From Flavobacteriaceae bacterium Ga0077528 (GTDB lineage Bacteria > Bacteroidota > Bacteroidia > Flavobacteriales > Flavobacteriaceae): a DNA stretch of 64,000 nt. Positions within the stretch are counted from its first letter, which is position 1. Every line of letters begins with the position of its first letter. The stretch is from assembly GCA_001464475.1 (NCBI GenBank), contig LNDX01000001.1, positions 124,001-188,000 on the forward strand. The letters are read 5' to 3'. A program made the position numbers and the translations under genes. The notes under the pieces were generated by a model. That model did not search any database. It saw only the letters and a program-made list of their open reading frames with translations, and was not told the DNA's origin. This document shows, piece by piece, positions 27,290 to 36,524 of this stretch.

Positions 27290-27832
27290 ATGAAAAAGAA
27301 TGCCTTACACAATTTAACAAAAAGATTAACATTTCTATTTTTTATTGCTGTCAGTTTATCTGTTTCTGCACAAGAAACCCAAGAAACAAAACCAAAAAGT
27401 GAGTTTTGGAAAAAAGTGCAGTTTGGTGGTGGATTAGGACTTGGATTTGGTTCAGGCTTTACTAATATTGCTGTTTCACCCACAGCTATTTACAATATCA
27501 ATTCTTATGTAGCTTTAGGAACCGGATTGCAGTATAGTTTCTTAAAGCAAAAAGGGTTTTACTCTTCAAATATCTATGGAGCAAGTTTTATTGCACTTTT
27601 TAATCCTATTGAAGAAATCCAATTATCTACAGAATTAGAACAATTACGAGTAAATAGAACGTTTGAAGGAGTTGCATCTGGAAGTGAAAATTTTTGGAAT
27701 ACAGGACTTTTTGTAGGAGCTGGTTATCGAATGGAAAATGTAACTATTGGAGCGCGTTATAATTTGTTTTTCAAGACTGATAATGGGGTTTACGGTGATG
27801 CATTTATGCCTTTTGTAAGAGTGTTTTTTTAA
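27290..27832 (+). CDS. small outer-membrane beta-barrel protein, function unknown
   Basis: A 180-residue secreted protein (signal peptide ending VSLSVSAQ) followed by amphipathic beta strands rich in Gly and aromatic residues (FGGGLGLGFGSGFTNIAV, GTGLQYSFL, VGAGYRMENVTIGARYN) and a terminal strand ending FVRVFF. This matches a small OMP barrel. No enzymatic motif is visible. It is divergent from sucA with a 115-base shared intergenic region. Any annotation linking it to 2-oxoglutarate metabolism would rest on neighbourhood alone. Confidence 0.65.
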   Translation: MKKNALHNLTKRLTFLFFIAVSLSVSAQETQETKPKSEFWKKVQFGGGLGLGFGSGFTNIAVSPTAIYNINSYVALGTGLQYSFLKQKGFYSSNIYGASFIALFNPIEEIQLSTELEQLRVNRTFEGVASGSENFWNTGLFVGAGYRMENVTIGARYNLFFKTDNGVYGDAFMPFVRVFF

Positions 27833-27881
27833 AAGCATCAATTTGAAAATTTATTTTTAAATAATTTAAACAATTAACGTT

Positions 27882-28244
27882 ATGAAAAACATTTTCATTT
27901 TCATTTTTATATTAACGTCTTCTTCGGTATTATGTCAGAATCAATTTAAAAGTTTGCCAAAGCTACCTTCAACCTTTGTGAATTTTTCTAACAACACTTA
28001 CTCACTAAATTTTAACTACAAAAAACCAAGCAGTTTGTATCGACTTTCAATTTACAATCCTACAACCAATTTGAATGATAATTACTATTTAGTAGGTGGA
28101 AAGTATTATATGAGTAACACTAAATCTTTTTCTTTTTTTGGGCCAGATGGACAAAGGATAGATTCATTTAATCCTAGTGGAACAAATGATTTTAAAAGTG
28201 CTCTTATAACTGGAGCAATAAATTCGATTATCAAAAAACTTTAA
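27882..28244 (+). CDS. small secreted protein, function unknown
   Basis: A 120-residue protein with a clear signal peptide (MKNIFIFIFILTSSSVLC, cut before QNQF). The mature part is rich in Asn, Ser, Tyr and Phe and looks beta-structured. The ending FKSALITGAINSIIKKL could be an amphipathic helix. Cys18 lies at the end of the signal but the preceding residues (SSVLC) make only a poor lipobox, so lipid anchoring is possible, not certain. It follows the barrel gene by 49 bases and its stop codon directly abuts that of the convergent next gene. Confidence 0.6.
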   Translation: MKNIFIFIFILTSSSVLCQNQFKSLPKLPSTFVNFSNNTYSLNFNYKKPSSLYRLSIYNPTTNLNDNYYLVGGKYYMSNTKSFSFFGPDGQRIDSFNPSGTNDFKSALITGAINSIIKKL

Positions 28245-28595
28245 TTAATATCGGTTTCTAAACCACACCTTCATCCATTCGCGTTTTAAAATTAAAAACG
28301 AGACTTGTTCGGAAAGTTCCATAATATCGGAACCATCTAATTTTTTTACTTGATCTTCGGGAACATCAACTATGTAAAGTAAACTTAAGTATTCGGCGAA
28401 CTTGTACTGAATTAAACGGTAAATTTTTTCATGAAGTTGAATTTTTAGTTCATCTGGTTTAGTGCTTGGATGAAAATCTACAGGTTCATTTGCAAAATTG
28501 AAATCCTTATTTAATTGCTCAATAAGTTTTTGATATAAATTTTCCTTCTCTGCTTCAGAAAGTAAGTGGTCTGTTGATATTGGTGCTACATACAT
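28245..28595 (-). CDS. conserved-looking small cytoplasmic protein, function unknown
   Basis: A 116-residue protein if translated from ATG 28595 (MYVAPISTDHLLSEAEKE). A reading from 28628 would place eleven extra residues inside a long inverted repeat, so I reject it. It is helical and charged with no membrane segment or known motif; the ending KREWMKVWFRNRY is basic and aromatic. It lies downstream of the polyprenyl synthase gene on the same strand, separated by a near-perfect long hairpin whose left arm ends three bases before its start codon. I do not recognise the family. Confidence 0.6.
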   Translation of the reverse strand: MYVAPISTDHLLSEAEKENLYQKLIEQLNKDFNFANEPVDFHPSTKPDELKIQLHEKIYRLIQYKFAEYLSLLYIVDVPEDQVKKLDGSDIMELSEQVSFLILKREWMKVWFRNRY

Positions 28596-28598
28596 ATT

Positions 28599-28678
28599 AA
28601 ATTCCAATATTAAAATTCCAAATTCCAAACATAAATAAGAGCTCCCATTGGAATTTGGGATTTATAAAATTGGAATTT
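28599..28678. repeat. long inverted repeat between polyprenyl synthase and small gene
   Basis: Arms 28599-28628 and 28648-28678 pair over about 30 bases with a few mismatches and one bulge, leaving a 19-base loop. The arms are built from AAATTCCAA-type phrases and share TTGGAATTTGGGATTT with the palindromes at 21.2 and 22.5 kb. It could terminate the upstream gene or control initiation of the downstream gene. Confidence 0.7.
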
Positions 28679-28681
28679 CTA

Positions 28682-29656
28682 TTAAACATTTCTATTCATT
28701 AAATTTTCACCAAATGCTTTTAACATTTGTTTTTTATCACTAGAAATGTTCATTTTTTCTAAGGTTTCAAATGCTTTAAATGTATATTCTTGAATAGCTT
28801 TTTGAGTAGCTTCTGAGGCTTTAGTTTGATTAAAAATTGATTTTACTGATTCAATTTTATCCGAATTATCACTTGGTTGAATCGAAAATAAATGTGTTAA
28901 TTGCTCTTTTTCATCAGCATTGGAAAACTCCATTGCTTTCAGATACAAATAGGTTTTTTTGTTTTCAATAATATCACCACCAACTTGTTTTCCAAAGGTT
29001 TCTGGATCACCAAAAGCATCTAAATAATCATCTTGTAATTGAAAAGCTATCCCTAAATTCAAACCAAAATCATAAATCAAATTGGCGTTTTCTTCAGATG
29101 TTTCTGCAACAATTGCTCCCATTTTCATAGCGGCTCCAACCAAAACAGCCGTTTTATATTCAATCATTTTTAGATATTCAGGAATGGTAACATCTTCTCT
29201 TGTTTCAAAATCGACGTCATATTGTTGTCCTTCGCAAACTTCTAATGCTGTTTTGCTGAACAATTTTGCTAATTCTCTAAAAATCTTTGGTTCATATTCT
29301 TCAAAATGTTGGTAAGCCAAAATCAACATTGCATCACCAGAAAGAATTCCAGTATTAACGTCCCATTTTTCGTGAACTGTTTCATTTCCTCTTCTCAATG
29401 GCGCATCATCCATAATATCATCATGAACCAATGAGAAATTGTGAAAAACCTCAATTGCTGTTGCTGCTGCCAATGCTTTTTTACAATCAACATCAAAAAC
29501 CTCTGTAGCCATTAATGTTAAAATTGGTCGCATTCTTTTTCCACCTAAATGAAGAATGTATTCGATTGGTTCATAAAGATTTTTAGGTTCTTTATTTAAA
29601 TGCAATTCTGTGAAATAAACTGAAATAAGTTCTTGATAGTGAGAAAGTGCGTGCAT
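28682..29656 (-). CDS. trans-polyprenyl diphosphate synthase
   Basis: Isoprenyl diphosphate synthase that adds isopentenyl diphosphate units to allylic primers in the cytoplasm. It has 324 residues. The first Asp-rich motif is LVHDDIMDDAPLRRG and the second is QLQDDYLDAFGD. GGKRMRP is the isopentenyl-diphosphate binding site. These are the hallmarks of the all-trans family. The chain length cannot be set with confidence from reading; residues before the first motif (IEVFHNFSL) lack an obvious pair of bulky aromatics, leaving geranylgeranyl or longer products open. A TACTTTTG box on this strand at 29692-29699 may be the -7 element. Confidence 0.92.
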   Translation of the reverse strand: MHALSHYQELISVYFTELHLNKEPKNLYEPIEYILHLGGKRMRPILTLMATEVFDVDCKKALAAATAIEVFHNFSLVHDDIMDDAPLRRGNETVHEKWDVNTGILSGDAMLILAYQHFEEYEPKIFRELAKLFSKTALEVCEGQQYDVDFETREDVTIPEYLKMIEYKTAVLVGAAMKMGAIVAETSEENANLIYDFGLNLGIAFQLQDDYLDAFGDPETFGKQVGGDIIENKKTYLYLKAMEFSNADEKEQLTHLFSIQPSDNSDKIESVKSIFNQTKASEATQKAIQEYTFKAFETLEKMNISSDKKQMLKAFGENLMNRNV

Positions 29657-29763
29657 TAATTCTGAGTTTGATTTTTAATGTTTCAGGATTACAAAAGTAA
29701 GTCAAAAAAACTTTAATGAGTAAAACCAACTCTTTATCAAATGTTAAATTTATGTAAATACTA

Positions 29764-29804
29764 TGGAAACTATTTTTGTATTCAAAGTTTCCAATGTACA
29801 TTTG
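29764..29804 (+). promoter_or_regulatory. promoter and probable TetR operator of the efflux operon
   Basis: TTG (29776-29778), 18 bases, TACATTTG (29797-29804) forms a Bacteroidota promoter. It is overlaid by an 8-bp inverted repeat TGGAAACT (29764-29771) / AGTTTCCA (29786-29793) with a 14-base centre that encloses the -33 element. A repressor bound there would block RNA polymerase. The next gene encodes a TetR-family regulator, so autoregulation is likely. Confidence 0.65.
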
Positions 29805-29825
29805 CAATCGAAATTTAGAAGAAAA

Positions 29826-30419
29826 ATGAAAGAAAAAATCATCAAAAAAGCAACAGACATGTTCTTGAAACTTGGTTTCAAGAGTGTTACTATGGATGAT
29901 ATTGCTTGTGAAATGTGCATTTCTAAAAAAACAATTTACAAATATTTTAGCAACAAAGAGAAATTAATTGAAGAAGGAACTGAAGTTATTCATCAAAAAA
30001 TTCATTCGTTAATGGACGAAGTTGTTAGTAAAAATTTTAATGCAATAGAAGAAAATTTTGAAATGAGAAAAATGTTCAAAGAAATGTTTCAATCTTTTGA
30101 TCATTCACCAGCTTATCAATTGAAAAAACATTATCCTGAAATTTATGAAAAAATGATGGCTAATGAAATTGAAGACTGCAATAAAATGTTTTCTCAAAAT
30201 ATTGTAAAAGGAATTCAACAAGGGCTTTATAGGCAAGAGACAGATGTTGAATCGGCTACTAAGTTCTATTACACGCTTATTTTTTCAATAAACGAAAACA
30301 CACAATTAGAAAGTGATGCCTACAAACTAGAAGGAAAAGCATTAGAATATCATACAAGAGCCATCGCAACACCAAAAGGAATAATAGAATTAGAAAAACA
30401 ATTAATAAACTATATATAA
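29826..30419 (+). CDS. TetR/AcrR-family transcriptional regulator
   Basis: A 197-residue regulator with an N-terminal HTH (MKEKIIKKATDMFLKLGFK, then SVTMDDIACEMCISKKTIYKYFSNKEKL) typical of TetR proteins, and a helical ligand-binding C-terminal domain. I set the start at ATG 29826, because an upstream ATG at 29763 would lie within the promoter and operator. It is the first gene of an operon with TolC, adaptor and RND pump genes, whose expression it probably controls. The ligand is unknown but likely a pump substrate or envelope stress signal. Confidence 0.9.
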   Translation: MKEKIIKKATDMFLKLGFKSVTMDDIACEMCISKKTIYKYFSNKEKLIEEGTEVIHQKIHSLMDEVVSKNFNAIEENFEMRKMFKEMFQSFDHSPAYQLKKHYPEIYEKMMANEIEDCNKMFSQNIVKGIQQGLYRQETDVESATKFYYTLIFSINENTQLESDAYKLEGKALEYHTRAIATPKGIIELEKQLINYI

Positions 30420-30429
30420 TCATCAATCC

Positions 30430-31752
30430 ATGAAAGACAAAATCATTCTAACCTTACTTTTCTTTGCTTCAATTTTGCAAGCACAAGAACAAAAAGAGAG
30501 TTACTCATTCTCTTTGAAACAAGCAATTGAACATGCCATTCAAAACAATTATTCTGTTTTAAATGCTAACAGAGACATTGAAGCCGCAAAGCAAAAAAAA
30601 TGGGAAACTACTACAATAGGTTTACCTCAAATTAATGGAGCTGTTGGCTATCAAAATAATTTTAAATTACAAACCAATATTATTGATTTTGGTGGTGTTC
30701 CAACAGCATTAACTTTTGGAACAAAGCACAATATGAATGCTTCTGCCACATTGAGTCAATTAATTTTTGATGGCTCTTATTTGGTAGGATTGCAATCAGC
30801 AAAAACCTATTTGAAAATATCTGAAAATGCAAAAGTAAAAACTGCACAAGAAATAAAAGAAATAGTAATCAACTCCTATGGAAATGTTCTGTTGGCAGAT
30901 GAAAGTATTTTGATTCTTCAAAAAAACAAAGGTATTTTAGAAAAAACACTTTCCGACACTAAAGAAATCTACAAAAACGGACTGATTGAAGAAGAAAATG
31001 TGGAGCAATTACAAATCACATTATCATCAATAAACAGTTCGCTTGAAAATGTAAAGCGTCAAAAAACAATTGCAAATGATATGATGAAATTGTTACTAGG
31101 AATTAACTTAGATAAAGAGCTAAAACTTACAGATAAGTTAGACAACTTAACACAATCTAATGTTGACTTAGCTATTTTAAAAGAAGAATTTAATGTAACA
31201 AATAACATTGATTATCAAATAGGTCAAAATCTTCAAACTAGTAAAGAATTACTTTTAAAGTTAGAAAAAAGTAAAGCATTACCTTCTCTAGGAGCTGCAG
31301 TAAATTTTGGTTACAACTCGTTTGCAAACGAATTCAATTTTTTAAATCAAGATCAAAAATGGTTTAATTATTCTAACCTTGGTATTAATTTAAACGTTCC
31401 TATTTTTAGTAGTTTCGGAAGAAGTTCTAGAACACAACAAGCAAAAATTGCTTTAGAACAATCTAAAACGCAATTAACAGAAACAGAGCAAAAATTGAAA
31501 TTACAATTTGAAAAAGCTAAAAGCGATTACGAATTTAGTTTAGAACAATTGACAACATCTAAAAACAATTTGAATTTGGCAGAACGAATTGAAAATAAAA
31601 ACCAAATCAAATTTACAGAAGGTTTAGCTAGTAGTTTCGATTTAACAAAAGCTCAAGAACAATTATACTCTGCTCAACAAAATTATCTTCAAGCAATGCT
31701 TGATGTAATCAATAAAAAAGCAACTTTAGAAAAATTAATAAACAAAAACTAA
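30430..31752 (+). CDS. TolC-family outer-membrane efflux protein
   Basis: A 440-residue outer-membrane channel of a tripartite exporter, with signal peptide MKDKIILTLLFFASILQAQ. It has two related halves of long alpha-helical hairpins; the repeated starts are FSLKQAIEHAIQNNYSV and, in the second half, the LFNVT-like coiled coil. The ending has FTEGLASSFDLTKAQEQLYSAQQNYLQAMLDVINKKATLEKLI, the TolC hallmark split over two helices. It lies ten bases after the TetR gene, and the adaptor gene follows 51 bases later. Confidence 0.92.
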   Translation: MKDKIILTLLFFASILQAQEQKESYSFSLKQAIEHAIQNNYSVLNANRDIEAAKQKKWETTTIGLPQINGAVGYQNNFKLQTNIIDFGGVPTALTFGTKHNMNASATLSQLIFDGSYLVGLQSAKTYLKISENAKVKTAQEIKEIVINSYGNVLLADESILILQKNKGILEKTLSDTKEIYKNGLIEEENVEQLQITLSSINSSLENVKRQKTIANDMMKLLLGINLDKELKLTDKLDNLTQSNVDLAILKEEFNVTNNIDYQIGQNLQTSKELLLKLEKSKALPSLGAAVNFGYNSFANEFNFLNQDQKWFNYSNLGINLNVPIFSSFGRSSRTQQAKIALEQSKTQLTETEQKLKLQFEKAKSDYEFSLEQLTTSKNNLNLAERIENKNQIKFTEGLASSFDLTKAQEQLYSAQQNYLQAMLDVINKKATLEKLINKN

Positions 31753-31803
31753 TCCCAAAATAATATGAAATCGACGATTCACGAATTCCAAAAAATAAAA
31801 GTC

Positions 31804-32949
31804 ATGAGTAAAAAAATACTTTTAATCACCATAATATCTTTATCGATATTTTCTTGCTCCAAAAAAGAAAATGCTACAACTGTTGATGAATTAATTAAAG
31901 CCGGAAATGTAAAAGATCTTCAAACTAAAAAAGGTCTAATTCAAGCTGATTTAGCTAAAATTGATGAAGCTCTTTCAAAATTAGTAGAAGTTAAAAATCA
32001 AGAAGCCTTGGTTTCTGTGTTATCAGTAAAAGACACTACTTTTAGTCACTATTTAGAAATTCAAGGAAGCGTAAATACAAAAGAAAACATTCTTGTTCAA
32101 CCAGAATTCAGCGGAAACCTTACTTCTTTAACTGTAAAAGCAGGACAAAGAGTTTCTAAAGGACAAATTCTTGGTAGAGTTGATGATGCAGGTATGAGTC
32201 AACAATTAGCAAGTTTGGAAAACCAATATGCATTGGCAAAAACATCGTTTGAAAGACAAAAAAATCTTTGGGATAAAAAAATTGGCTCTGAAATTCAATT
32301 CCTTCAAGCTCAAACTCAAATGATTTCTGCTCAAAAAGCCGTTGCACAAATGAGAGCTCAAGTATCTAAAACATTAATTCGTGCTCCGTTTTCAGGAACA
32401 ATAGATGAAGTTTTTGTTGAAAAAGGACAAATTGTAGCGCCAAGTCCACAAGGTCTTATGAGAATTGTAAACTTATCTAATATGTATGTTTCTACTTCTG
32501 TTCCAGAAACTTATATTGGTAAATTAAAAGTAGGAACTGTAGTTGATGTTTTCTTAACTTCTTTAGGAAAAACTTACAAAGGAAAAGTGAGACAAGTTGG
32601 AAATTTCATCAACCCAAATAACAGAAGTTTCGGAATTGAAGTAAGTGTGCCAAATCCTGAAAATTTATTGCGTCCAAACCAAGTTGCAAAACTGAAAATC
32701 ATTGATTACACAAGTAAAAATGCAATTGTAGTTCCAACAAATGTGGTACAAGAAGACGGAACTGGAAACAAATTTGTTTTCACGGTAACTAATTCAAATG
32801 GTAAAACAGGTACTGCTAAAAAAGTACTTGTGAAAATTGGAAAATCATCAGATAATGTTACCGAAATTTTAAGCGGTTTATCAGCAAATGACATCATCGT
32901 AACTGAAGGTGTAAATAGTATTGCAGACGGAATGAAATTGAATTTCTAA
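31804..32949 (+). CDS. RND efflux periplasmic adaptor lipoprotein
   Basis: Membrane fusion protein linking the RND pump to TolC. The start is taken at ATG 31804 (MSKKILLITIISLSIFSCSK), giving 381 residues and a lipobox ending at the Cys of SIFSC. The ATG at 31765 would put 13 residues ahead of the signal peptide. A short coiled coil precedes the lipoyl-like half (GNLTSLTVKAGQRVSKGQILGRVDD), then a helical hairpin, then the second lipoyl half (TLIRAPFSGTIDEVFVEKGQIV) and the beta-barrel domain. It is part of the TetR-controlled operon. Confidence 0.92.
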   Translation: MSKKILLITIISLSIFSCSKKENATTVDELIKAGNVKDLQTKKGLIQADLAKIDEALSKLVEVKNQEALVSVLSVKDTTFSHYLEIQGSVNTKENILVQPEFSGNLTSLTVKAGQRVSKGQILGRVDDAGMSQQLASLENQYALAKTSFERQKNLWDKKIGSEIQFLQAQTQMISAQKAVAQMRAQVSKTLIRAPFSGTIDEVFVEKGQIVAPSPQGLMRIVNLSNMYVSTSVPETYIGKLKVGTVVDVFLTSLGKTYKGKVRQVGNFINPNNRSFGIEVSVPNPENLLRPNQVAKLKIIDYTSKNAIVVPTNVVQEDGTGNKFVFTVTNSNGKTGTAKKVLVKIGKSSDNVTEILSGLSANDIIVTEGVNSIADGMKLNF

Positions 32950-33035
32950 AAAAGTTAATAGTTAGTAGTTTATTGTTCATTGTTAACTTCAAAACAACAA
33001 ACTACTAACTATAAACCAAAAACAACAAATCAAAT
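32950..33035 (+). repeat. intra-operon hairpin spacer
   Basis: Between the adaptor and pump genes, ATAGTTAGTAGTTTATTGTT (32958-32977) and its near-complement (32993-33012) pair at 19 of 20 positions with a 15-base loop. There is no T run, so it is less a terminator than an RNA processing or attenuation element. Its phrase-like composition matches the spacers at other operon junctions. Confidence 0.7.
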
Positions 33036-36000
33036 ATGAGTCATCAAAATAAAGAATTCAGTATATCAAGTTGGGCAGTAGACAATCGTGTTACTGTTTA
33101 TATCTTGACCTTATTAATCGTTATTACAGGAGTAATTGCCTATATAACGATGCCTCGTGAAGATTTCCCAGAAATCATCGAGAACAAAGTATACATTTCG
33201 TCTGTTTTCCCAGGAAATTCTGCCGAAGATGTTGAAAAATTAGTAATTAAACCACTCGAAAAGGAATTCAAAAACATTTCAGGAGTAGAAAAAATTACGT
33301 CTAGTTCGTTTCAAGATTATGGAATGATTATCGTAGAATTTGCAGATAAAGTAACCATTGAAGATGCAAAAGTTAAAATTAAAGACAAAGTAGATTTTGC
33401 AAAAGCAGATACCGATTGGCCAAATCTAGACAACGGAAGTAAAGTAGAACCAAACGTTTTCGAATTAAACATTTCGGAAGAAGTGCCTATTTTAAATATC
33501 AACTTAAAAGGAAATTATACTACACAACAACTTAAAAAATATGGTGAATTGCTTCAAGACGATATTGAAGAAATCCCAGAAGTTAAAAAAGTAGATATCC
33601 TTGGTGTTGATGATAAAGAAGTTGAAATTGCTGTTGATATATTCAAAATGACAGCAGCTCAAGTTTCTTTTGATGAAATTCAAAATGCGGTGAAATATGA
33701 AAATATGACACTTTCAGGTGGAAATTTAATTTCACAAGGTTCAAGAAATAATATTAGAATCGTTGGTGAAATAAAAGATCCTAAAGAACTTGAAAATATT
33801 ATTATCAAATCATATGGAGGTGCTGTTTACCTAAAAGATATAGCTAAAATTAGTTTTAAAGAGAAAGAAAAAACTACTTACGCTCGTGAATCAGGTAAAG
33901 AAGTGGTAATGCTTAACGTTAAAAAACGTTCTAATCAAAACATGATTTCTGCGATTGAGCAAGTGAAAGAAAAATTAGAAAAAGCTAAAGCATCTTATTT
34001 ACCATCTAATTTAGAATTGCAGTTAACTAATGACCAATCATCAAGAGTTGAACATCAAGTAGACGAACTTTCTAACCACATCATTTTCGGAATTGTGTTG
34101 GTAATGATTGTGTTGATGTTTACTATGGGATTAAGAAATTCACTATTTGTTGGTGCGGCAATTCCATTATCAATGTTAATGGCGTTCAGTATTCTTTCAG
34201 CATTCGGATTAACACTGAATACTATGGTTCTTTTTGGATTAGTAATGGGATTAGGAATGCTTGTAGACGACGGAATTGTGGTGGTCGACAACGTATTTGC
34301 CAATATGCAAAAAGGAATGGACAGAGTTTCGGCTTCCAAAATTGGAATTGGTGAAATCGCTTGGCCTGTAATTTCATCTACAGCAACAACTTTGATGGCA
34401 TTTTTACCTTTCTTATTATGGCCAGGTACAATGGGTAAATTCATGAAGTATTTCCCAATTACATTGACGGTTACATTAACGGCTTCGTTATTTGTGGCAA
34501 TGGTTGTAAATGCTGCCATGACTGGAGGTTCGATGGATACAACAGATAAAAATGTATCTAAAAAATCGGCAAAACTATATTCAATTATTTTTACAGTAAT
34601 TGCCGTAATTTTTGTTCTTATTGGAAATATCTATGATTCAAAATTCGCTAGAGCAATTGGACATTTAGCTATTATATCATTAGGTTTAATGTGGTTATAC
34701 AAATTAAAATTATACCAATGGACCCAAGATTTTCAGTACAGTTTCTTCCCAAGAATGGAAGACAAATACAAAAGTTTCTTGGCTAAAATATTAACTGGTA
34801 GAAAAGCATGGCTTGCTTTAGCTGGAATAATTGGGTTGTTAATTTTCTCATTTATGTTATTGGGAATTTTCCCAAGAAAAGTATTGTTTTTCCCAGACAA
34901 CATTCCAAATCAAGTAATTACTTATATAGAATATCCTCAAGGAACCGATATTTCTAAAACTAATAAAGCCACTTTATTTGTAGAAAAACAAGTAATCAAT
35001 ATTTTAAGCAAATATGTTGAAGAAGGTACTAATGAAAATTACCTTGCAGAATCTATTGTTTCTCAAGTAGGTGTTGGAGCAGGAAATCCTAACGTCGACG
35101 CAGGTTCAGCATCGGAAACACCATACAAAGGAAAAGTTACAGTAAACTTCTCTGAATTCAAATTTAGAAAAGGTGTAAATACAGCCGATGTTTTAGAAGA
35201 AATTCGTGCCAAAGTAAAAGGTATTGCAGGCGCTACTGTAACGGTTGAAAAAGATTCTAATGGTCCGCCAGCAGGTTATCCAATTAGTATTCAATTGACA
35301 GGAATTGACTATGATGTTATGTTGAAAGAAGCAGACAAAATGATTGCTTTTATAAATTCTAAAAATATTCCAGGAATTGAAAGACTTAGCGTTGATGTAA
35401 ATAAAGAAAGTCCAGAACTTGAAGTAAAAGTTGACCGAGTTAGTGCAGGAAGTTTAGGCGTTTCAACTGGTCAATTAGGATTCAATTTACGTCGTTCTGT
35501 TTATGGTCAAGAAATCTCAACTTATAAAGAAGGTGACGACGATTATAACATCACAATGCGTATGCAAGATGATCAACGTAAAAACGAAAATGTATTGTTC
35601 AATCAATCATTAACGTTCAGAAATCAAAACAATGGTCAGATGATGCAAGTGCCAATTTCGGCAGTTTCAAAAACAGAGAAAACGACTACTTACAATCAAA
35701 TCAAAAGAAAAAACCAAAAACGAATCATGACGGTTTATTCTAATGTTTTGACTGGTTTTAATGGTGATGAAATTACAAAGCAAATACAAGCAGAATTAAA
35801 AGGATATGAATTACCAAAAACAGTTTCTTATTCGTTTTCTGGTGTTCAAGAAGAACAAGGTAAAAACCAAAGTTTCTTGATGTATGCTTTATTCTTAGCT
35901 TTAGCAGGAATTACGATTATTATTGTATTACAATTTAATTCAGTTTCTAAAACAATGGTAATTTTATTTACAGTTATCTTGAGTTTTAGTGGTGTATTCT

Positions 36001-36506
36001 ACGGATATGTTATAGCTGGAATGGATTTCGTAATCCTGATGACGATGATGGGAATCATTTCCCTTGCCGGAATTGTAGTGAAAAACGGAATTGTATTAAT
36101 GGACTTCTTTGTACTTTTATTAGACAAAAAAGTAGTAGAAAAACATTTAAACAGTCACGACGATTTATCATTAGAAGAAATAAAAGAAGTAATCATCGAA
36201 TCTGGAAAATCGCGTTTACGTCCAGTATTATTGACTGCATTAACAGCTGTTCTTGGATTAATTCCACTAGCAATTGGGTTAAACTTCGACTTCTTCGGAT
36301 TAATTACTGACTTAAACCCACACTTGTTTATTGGTGGTGACAACGTAATCTTTTGGGGACCATTAGCATGGACAATCATCTTCGGATTGACTTATGCAAC
36401 CGTCTTAACTCTAGTTATGGTTCCAGTAATGTTTTACTTGGTTAAACGAGTAAAATATAAACTGAGAGACAGAAGAGAATCAAGAAGAATAGCAACTGAA
36501 GAATAA
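33036..36506 (+). CDS. RND efflux pump, AcrB/HAE-like inner-membrane subunit
   Basis: Proton-driven tripartite efflux pump with 1156 residues, about 100 longer than AcrB. The canonical duplication is visible: helix 1 (VYILTLLIVITGVIAYIT), a large porter loop, helices 2-6 with GMLVDDGIVVVDNVF (paired Asp of the proton relay), a second helix 7 and porter loop, and helices 8-12 with LAGIVVKNGIVLMDF. Two extra hydrophobic segments lie at about residues 513-555, directly after helix 6, which explains much of the added length. These are common in Bacteroidota pumps of this kind. The substrate is unknown. A strong terminator follows. Confidence 0.93.
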   Translation: MSHQNKEFSISSWAVDNRVTVYILTLLIVITGVIAYITMPREDFPEIIENKVYISSVFPGNSAEDVEKLVIKPLEKEFKNISGVEKITSSSFQDYGMIIVEFADKVTIEDAKVKIKDKVDFAKADTDWPNLDNGSKVEPNVFELNISEEVPILNINLKGNYTTQQLKKYGELLQDDIEEIPEVKKVDILGVDDKEVEIAVDIFKMTAAQVSFDEIQNAVKYENMTLSGGNLISQGSRNNIRIVGEIKDPKELENIIIKSYGGAVYLKDIAKISFKEKEKTTYARESGKEVVMLNVKKRSNQNMISAIEQVKEKLEKAKASYLPSNLELQLTNDQSSRVEHQVDELSNHIIFGIVLVMIVLMFTMGLRNSLFVGAAIPLSMLMAFSILSAFGLTLNTMVLFGLVMGLGMLVDDGIVVVDNVFANMQKGMDRVSASKIGIGEIAWPVISSTATTLMAFLPFLLWPGTMGKFMKYFPITLTVTLTASLFVAMVVNAAMTGGSMDTTDKNVSKKSAKLYSIIFTVIAVIFVLIGNIYDSKFARAIGHLAIISLGLMWLYKLKLYQWTQDFQYSFFPRMEDKYKSFLAKILTGRKAWLALAGIIGLLIFSFMLLGIFPRKVLFFPDNIPNQVITYIEYPQGTDISKTNKATLFVEKQVINILSKYVEEGTNENYLAESIVSQVGVGAGNPNVDAGSASETPYKGKVTVNFSEFKFRKGVNTADVLEEIRAKVKGIAGATVTVEKDSNGPPAGYPISIQLTGIDYDVMLKEADKMIAFINSKNIPGIERLSVDVNKESPELEVKVDRVSAGSLGVSTGQLGFNLRRSVYGQEISTYKEGDDDYNITMRMQDDQRKNENVLFNQSLTFRNQNNGQMMQVPISAVSKTEKTTTYNQIKRKNQKRIMTVYSNVLTGFNGDEITKQIQAELKGYELPKTVSYSFSGVQEEQGKNQSFLMYALFLALAGITIIIVLQFNSVSKTMVILFTVILSFSGVFYGYVIAGMDFVILMTMMGIISLAGIVVKNGIVLMDFFVLLLDKKVVEKHLNSHDDLSLEEIKEVIIESGKSRLRPVLLTALTAVLGLIPLAIGLNFDFFGLITDLNPHLFIGGDNVIFWGPLAWTIIFGLTYATVLTLVMVPVMFYLVKRVKYKLRDRRESRRIATEE

Positions 36507-36524
36507 AAATTGTTTAGTTAAATA

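Noticed and set aside
27290..27832. A 2-oxoglutarate decarboxylase role for the gene next to sucA
   Set aside because: The protein is a small secreted barrel without thiamine-binding motifs; proximity is the only link.
29763..29825. Upstream start of the TetR regulator
   Set aside because: It falls in the operator/promoter; the family start MKEKIIKKA is at 29826.
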